Shown here: piece by piece, positions 61,301 to 64,000 of the stretch | Numbering within the stretch: position 1 is the stretch's first letter | How the letters are laid out: each line of letters starts with the position of its first letter | NCBI GenBank assembly: GCA_020081605.1 | Contig: JAHREC010000018.1 | Span: 310,001-374,000, forward strand | DNA length: 64,000 nt | Reading direction: 5' to 3' | Source: Albifimbria verrucaria | Taxonomy: Eukaryota; Ascomycota; Sordariomycetes; Hypocreales; Stachybotryaceae | Notes under the pieces: generated by a model | The model's database searches: none | The model's input: the letters and a program-made list of their open reading frames with translations, nothing else | Told to the model about the DNA's origin: nothing | Translations under genes and position numbers: made by a program

Positions 61301-64000
61301 CTTGGGTCCCACCATTGCAACCATACCCTTAATGATTCGGTTGGACAAAGAACAACCAGTGTTTGAATACCTTAATCGTCAGCAGCAATCCGCAACAGAT
61401 ATGATACCCTACGAGCAGATCGGATTACAGCGGTTAGCTAAGCTTGGTACACAAGGACGAGACGCGTGCGATTTTCAGACATTGCTTGTAATTCAACCAC
61501 AAGAAGATGAGCTCGAATCCGAGAGTGTCATAGGACAGTGGCAAACAACATCTACAGCTGAAGGATTCTCCACGTACGCGATAGTTTTGGAGTGTTTTCT
61601 AAACAGCAAAGGAGGTATAAAGGCCCGCGCGAGTTTCGATGCACGAGTGATCGATGCTTGGCGTATGAAAAGACTGCTGCAACAACTGTCTACTGTTATA
61701 GAAAGGCTGGCCTCAGCAACAAAAAAGTTGTAGAGTGCGGGATGTCAAAGCATTTGGTGCAGAGGACGAGGCTATTGTAGCTCAGTGGAATAGTAGACGA
61801 CCTATTCTGGTTGAGGAATGCGTCCATGAACTCATCAGCCAACATGCCACAGAGAGACCAGAGGCGCCAGCAATCGTGTCCTGGGATGGCAATTTAACCC
61901 ACCAGAAATTAGATGAATGGTCAACACTGTTGTCATTTCAACTAGCCAATCTTGGCGTTGGACCTGAGACTTTTGTCCCTGTTTGCTTCGAAAAGTCCAT
62001 GTTTACTATCGTTGCGATACTGGGTGTTCTTAAAGCTGGTGGTGCATTTATGCTCCTAGACCCTAGTTTGCCCGATGATAGACTGCGATACCTATGCAGG
62101 CAAGTTGGTGCCACTACAGCGGTAACATCCACTGCTTGTGCATCCAGACTGTGCAACATCATTGACCAGGGGAGAACTATTGCCATTGATAGGCATTTCT
62201 TCAAGTTGAGAAGAACAGAATCGAAGAACATAAGGAAAGCAACCCCGACAATCCTGCGTATGTTATATTCACTTCAGGGAGTACAGGCGAGCCCAAGGGT
62301 GTGGTAATCGAACACCAGTCTTGCTGTTCGGCAGTGGCGAGTCATCGTTCTATGAATATGAGTGCATCAATGCGCGCTTTGCAGTTTAGTTCATACAACT
62401 TTGCAGGATCTATCATTGAGATTTTGATGACACTAATCCATGGCGGCTGTGTTTGCGTATTATCTGAGGAAGAGAGAGGTGCTCAGCTGGCTGAGTCTAT
62501 CCGAAGAGTCAACGCGAATTGGTCTTTATGACCTCAACTGTGCTTGAAAACCTGAAACCAGACGACGTGCCCTGCTTGAAGACAATCTGTGTCGGTGGTG
62601 AGCCTATCAAGAGAGCCCAAGTGAAGTTGTGGTCTGACAGAGTTCATCTTCGACAAACCTACGGCTCAGCAGAACAGTCCGGTGTGGTATCCTCTGCCAG
62701 GCTAACCAACTCATCTTCTCCGCAAGATATTGGAAAAGCCACCAGGGAAAGGGTATGGCTTGTAGACGCCAGCAACGTGGATGAGTTGGCTCCTTGGGCG
62801 TTCCTGGAGAAATTGTTATTGAAGGTCCAGTGGTTGCCCGTGAGTATATCGGGCAACCTGATAAGACAACAGCAGCAATGATACGAGCTCCACTATGGCG
62901 CTCGAAATTCGGTCCGTTGGAACCACTGACTCGATTTTATAAAACTGGCGACTTGGGAGTGTACAAAGAAGATGGATCAATTTCACTCCTTGGCAGGCGA
63001 GATACACAAGTCAAGCTTCGAGGACAACGTATAGAGGCTGGAGAGATTGAGCACCAGATTAAACTGGCTTCAAACGAGGTAGTGGAAGTAGCAGTGGAAC
63101 TGGCGACTACATCAGACAGCACGCGAGGACCAGAGCTCGTAGCCTTCCTTGTGCTGCGTGGGGGCAATTCCTACAGCGAGTCGACGAGCGACATCATCCG
63201 GACGATACAAGCTAGACTGGAGAGACTATTACCCTATTATATGGTACCATCTCTCCTGGCTCCCGTAGTGGCATTACCGCTCACTGCGTCACGTAAGATA
63301 GACCGAAAACGTCTCCGGGAAATGGGTGCTTTAATTTCCCGAGACGAATTGGTTCAATTGCGTAGAATGGCAGCTGGAGTGAAGCGAGCGCCACGTACGG
63401 AAATCGAACGGCGAATCAGTATCCTATGGGCTCAGGTTTTGAATCTAGATTCCCGGAGTATAGGTATCGACGACAGTTTCTTCCGTCTCGGAGGCGATTC
63501 AATTGCAGCAATGAGGCTAGTGGGATTAGCACGTAAAGCTGGGTTGACGCTTTTGCCGCCGACATTTTCCGAAACCCAACTCTTTCAAGCCAAGCCGAAG
63601 CTTGCCTTATCACTGTATCTGACTCTAGCGATTCTTCGATTCCTCCTTTCAGTCTTTTGCATCAGGAAGAATCGCTCGGCAAGCTCCGCGAGGAATTGGC
63701 AGACCTTTGTGAGGTTGATCCTTCGCGGGTCGAAGATGCTTACCCCTGTACTCCTCTTCAAGAAGGTCTCTTGTCACTTACAGCAAAGCGAGAAGGTGAC
63801 TACGTGAAGCAGTCCATTCTTAGGTTGGGCACTGATGTCAACGTGGAACGTTTCTACACCGCCTGGGTTGAGGTGGTTGAGTCCCTTCCAATTTTACGTA
63901 CTCGAATTGTTGACCATGATAAACTTGGGCTTGTCCAGGTTGTATGCAACAACCCATTTGAATGGAGTGATACAAGAGAGACATTGGAAGAGTACAAGAG
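58358..64000 (+). CDS. Non-ribosomal peptide synthetase (A-T-C-A-T-C...), incomplete at right edge, many frame breaks
   Basis: This is a multimodular NRPS, which makes a peptide by loading acids on T domains and joining them with C domains. The start may be 58358 or 58487; the sequence before TLWSFNHARP resembles the tail of a condensation domain. A1 has FTSGSTGRPKG, FDFASYAFDVS, NAYGPAEC, YKTGDIV and SATGKTDR. T1 has LLGGDSITAIK. C1 (about 60.5-61.7 kb) has an intact HHALYDG active site. A2 has FTSGSTGEPKG, FSSYNFAGSII (Asp235 replaced by Ala), YGSAEQ, YKTGDLG and a variant A10 (ASRKIDR). T2 has RLGGDSIAAMR. C2 begins with DAYPCTPLQEG and runs off the window. Frame breaks near 59375, 59627, 59959, 60170, 61731, 62215, 62521, 62792 and 63550 are mostly single missing bases. 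No introns recognised. The product is unknown. Confidence 0.9.
62247..63310 (+). other. Second NRPS adenylation domain (A2) with unusual specificity pocket
   Basis: This entry marks the A2 domain inside the NRPS. Its A4 motif reads ALQFSSYNFAGSIIEI where most A domains have an F-D pair; the codon at 62403-62405 is GCA (Ala) at the site of the conserved aspartate that binds the alpha-amino group of amino acid substrates. The surrounding reading frame is unbroken for about 200 bases, so the substitution is not a side effect of an indel. A5 reads TYGSAEQ rather than the common YGPTE, and A10 reads ASRKIDR rather than SGKIDR while keeping the key lysine. Loss of the aspartate is known in A domains for hydroxy, keto, aryl or beta-amino acids. 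Confidence 0.7.

Noticed and set aside
1..64000. CRISPR arrays, prophage or bacterial operon features
   Set aside because: No regularly spaced repeats. The introns and gene families are clearly eukaryotic and fungal.

Overview
This window looks like part of a filamentous ascomycete (Pezizomycotina) chromosome. Most genes are split by short GT-AG introns of about 44-109 bp, often with a CTAAC/CTAAT-type branch site. The families are typical of plant-associated or saprotrophic moulds: secreted pectate lyase, AA9 LPMO, GH95 fucosidase, GMC oxidoreductases, fungal rhodopsin-domain proteins, a Git3-type GPCR and an NRPS. A Sordariomycete is my best guess, but the genus cannot be fixed from sequence alone. 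Gene density is low (18 protein genes and one tRNA in 64 kb), with long AT-rich gene-free stretches, as in an accessory or subtelomeric block.

Layout. 1.9-3.0 kb: pectate lyase (+). 4.3-5.7 kb: rhodopsin-domain membrane protein (-). 8.1-9.9 kb: secreted GMC oxidoreductase (+). 13.1-13.8 kb: AA9 LPMO (+). 14.2-15.8 kb: secreted TAP-like alpha/beta hydrolase (-). 18.7-20.5 kb: Git3-like GPCR (+). 21.1-22.9 kb: sugar transporter (-). 25.9-28.4 kb: GH95 alpha-fucosidase (+). 28.8 kb: tRNA-Ile(AAU). 30.6-31.1 kb: GNAT acetyltransferase (-). 33.8-35.5 kb: sugar transporter (+). 36.4-38.1 kb: Dal5-like MFS permease (-). 40.3-42.4 kb: second GMC oxidoreductase (-). 43.0-44.3 kb: second rhodopsin-domain protein (-). 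45.5-47.3 kb: IDO-like dioxygenase (+). 47.7-49.4 kb: F-box protein (+). 50.4-52.7 kb: long-chain acyl-CoA synthetase (+). 53.9-55.9 kb: sugar-type MFS transporter (+). 56.1-57.4 kb: aldo-keto reductase (-). 58.4 kb to the right edge: NRPS (A-T-C-A-T-C...), incomplete.

The left half reads as a polysaccharide-use neighbourhood: secreted degradative enzymes, sugar importers and a nutrient-sensing receptor. The right end reads as a possible secondary-metabolite locus: an NRPS divergent from an aldo-keto reductase, with a transporter, an acyl-CoA synthetase and an IDO-like tryptophan dioxygenase further out. The second NRPS adenylation domain lacks the aspartate that normally binds the alpha-amino group, so it may load something other than an alpha-amino acid.

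A striking global feature is that 14 of the 18 protein genes carry reading-frame breaks, nearly all of them one missing base, mostly at a homopolymer run. Motifs and splice sites are otherwise intact. In every complete broken gene except the sugar-type transporter at 53.9 kb, restoring the inferred bases makes the total coding length a multiple of three; that gene's shifts already cancel within one exon. This is the pattern of an unpolished long-read assembly more than of pseudogenes. Only the GPCR, the 22-kb sugar transporter, the GNAT and the 43-kb rhodopsin protein read through cleanly.
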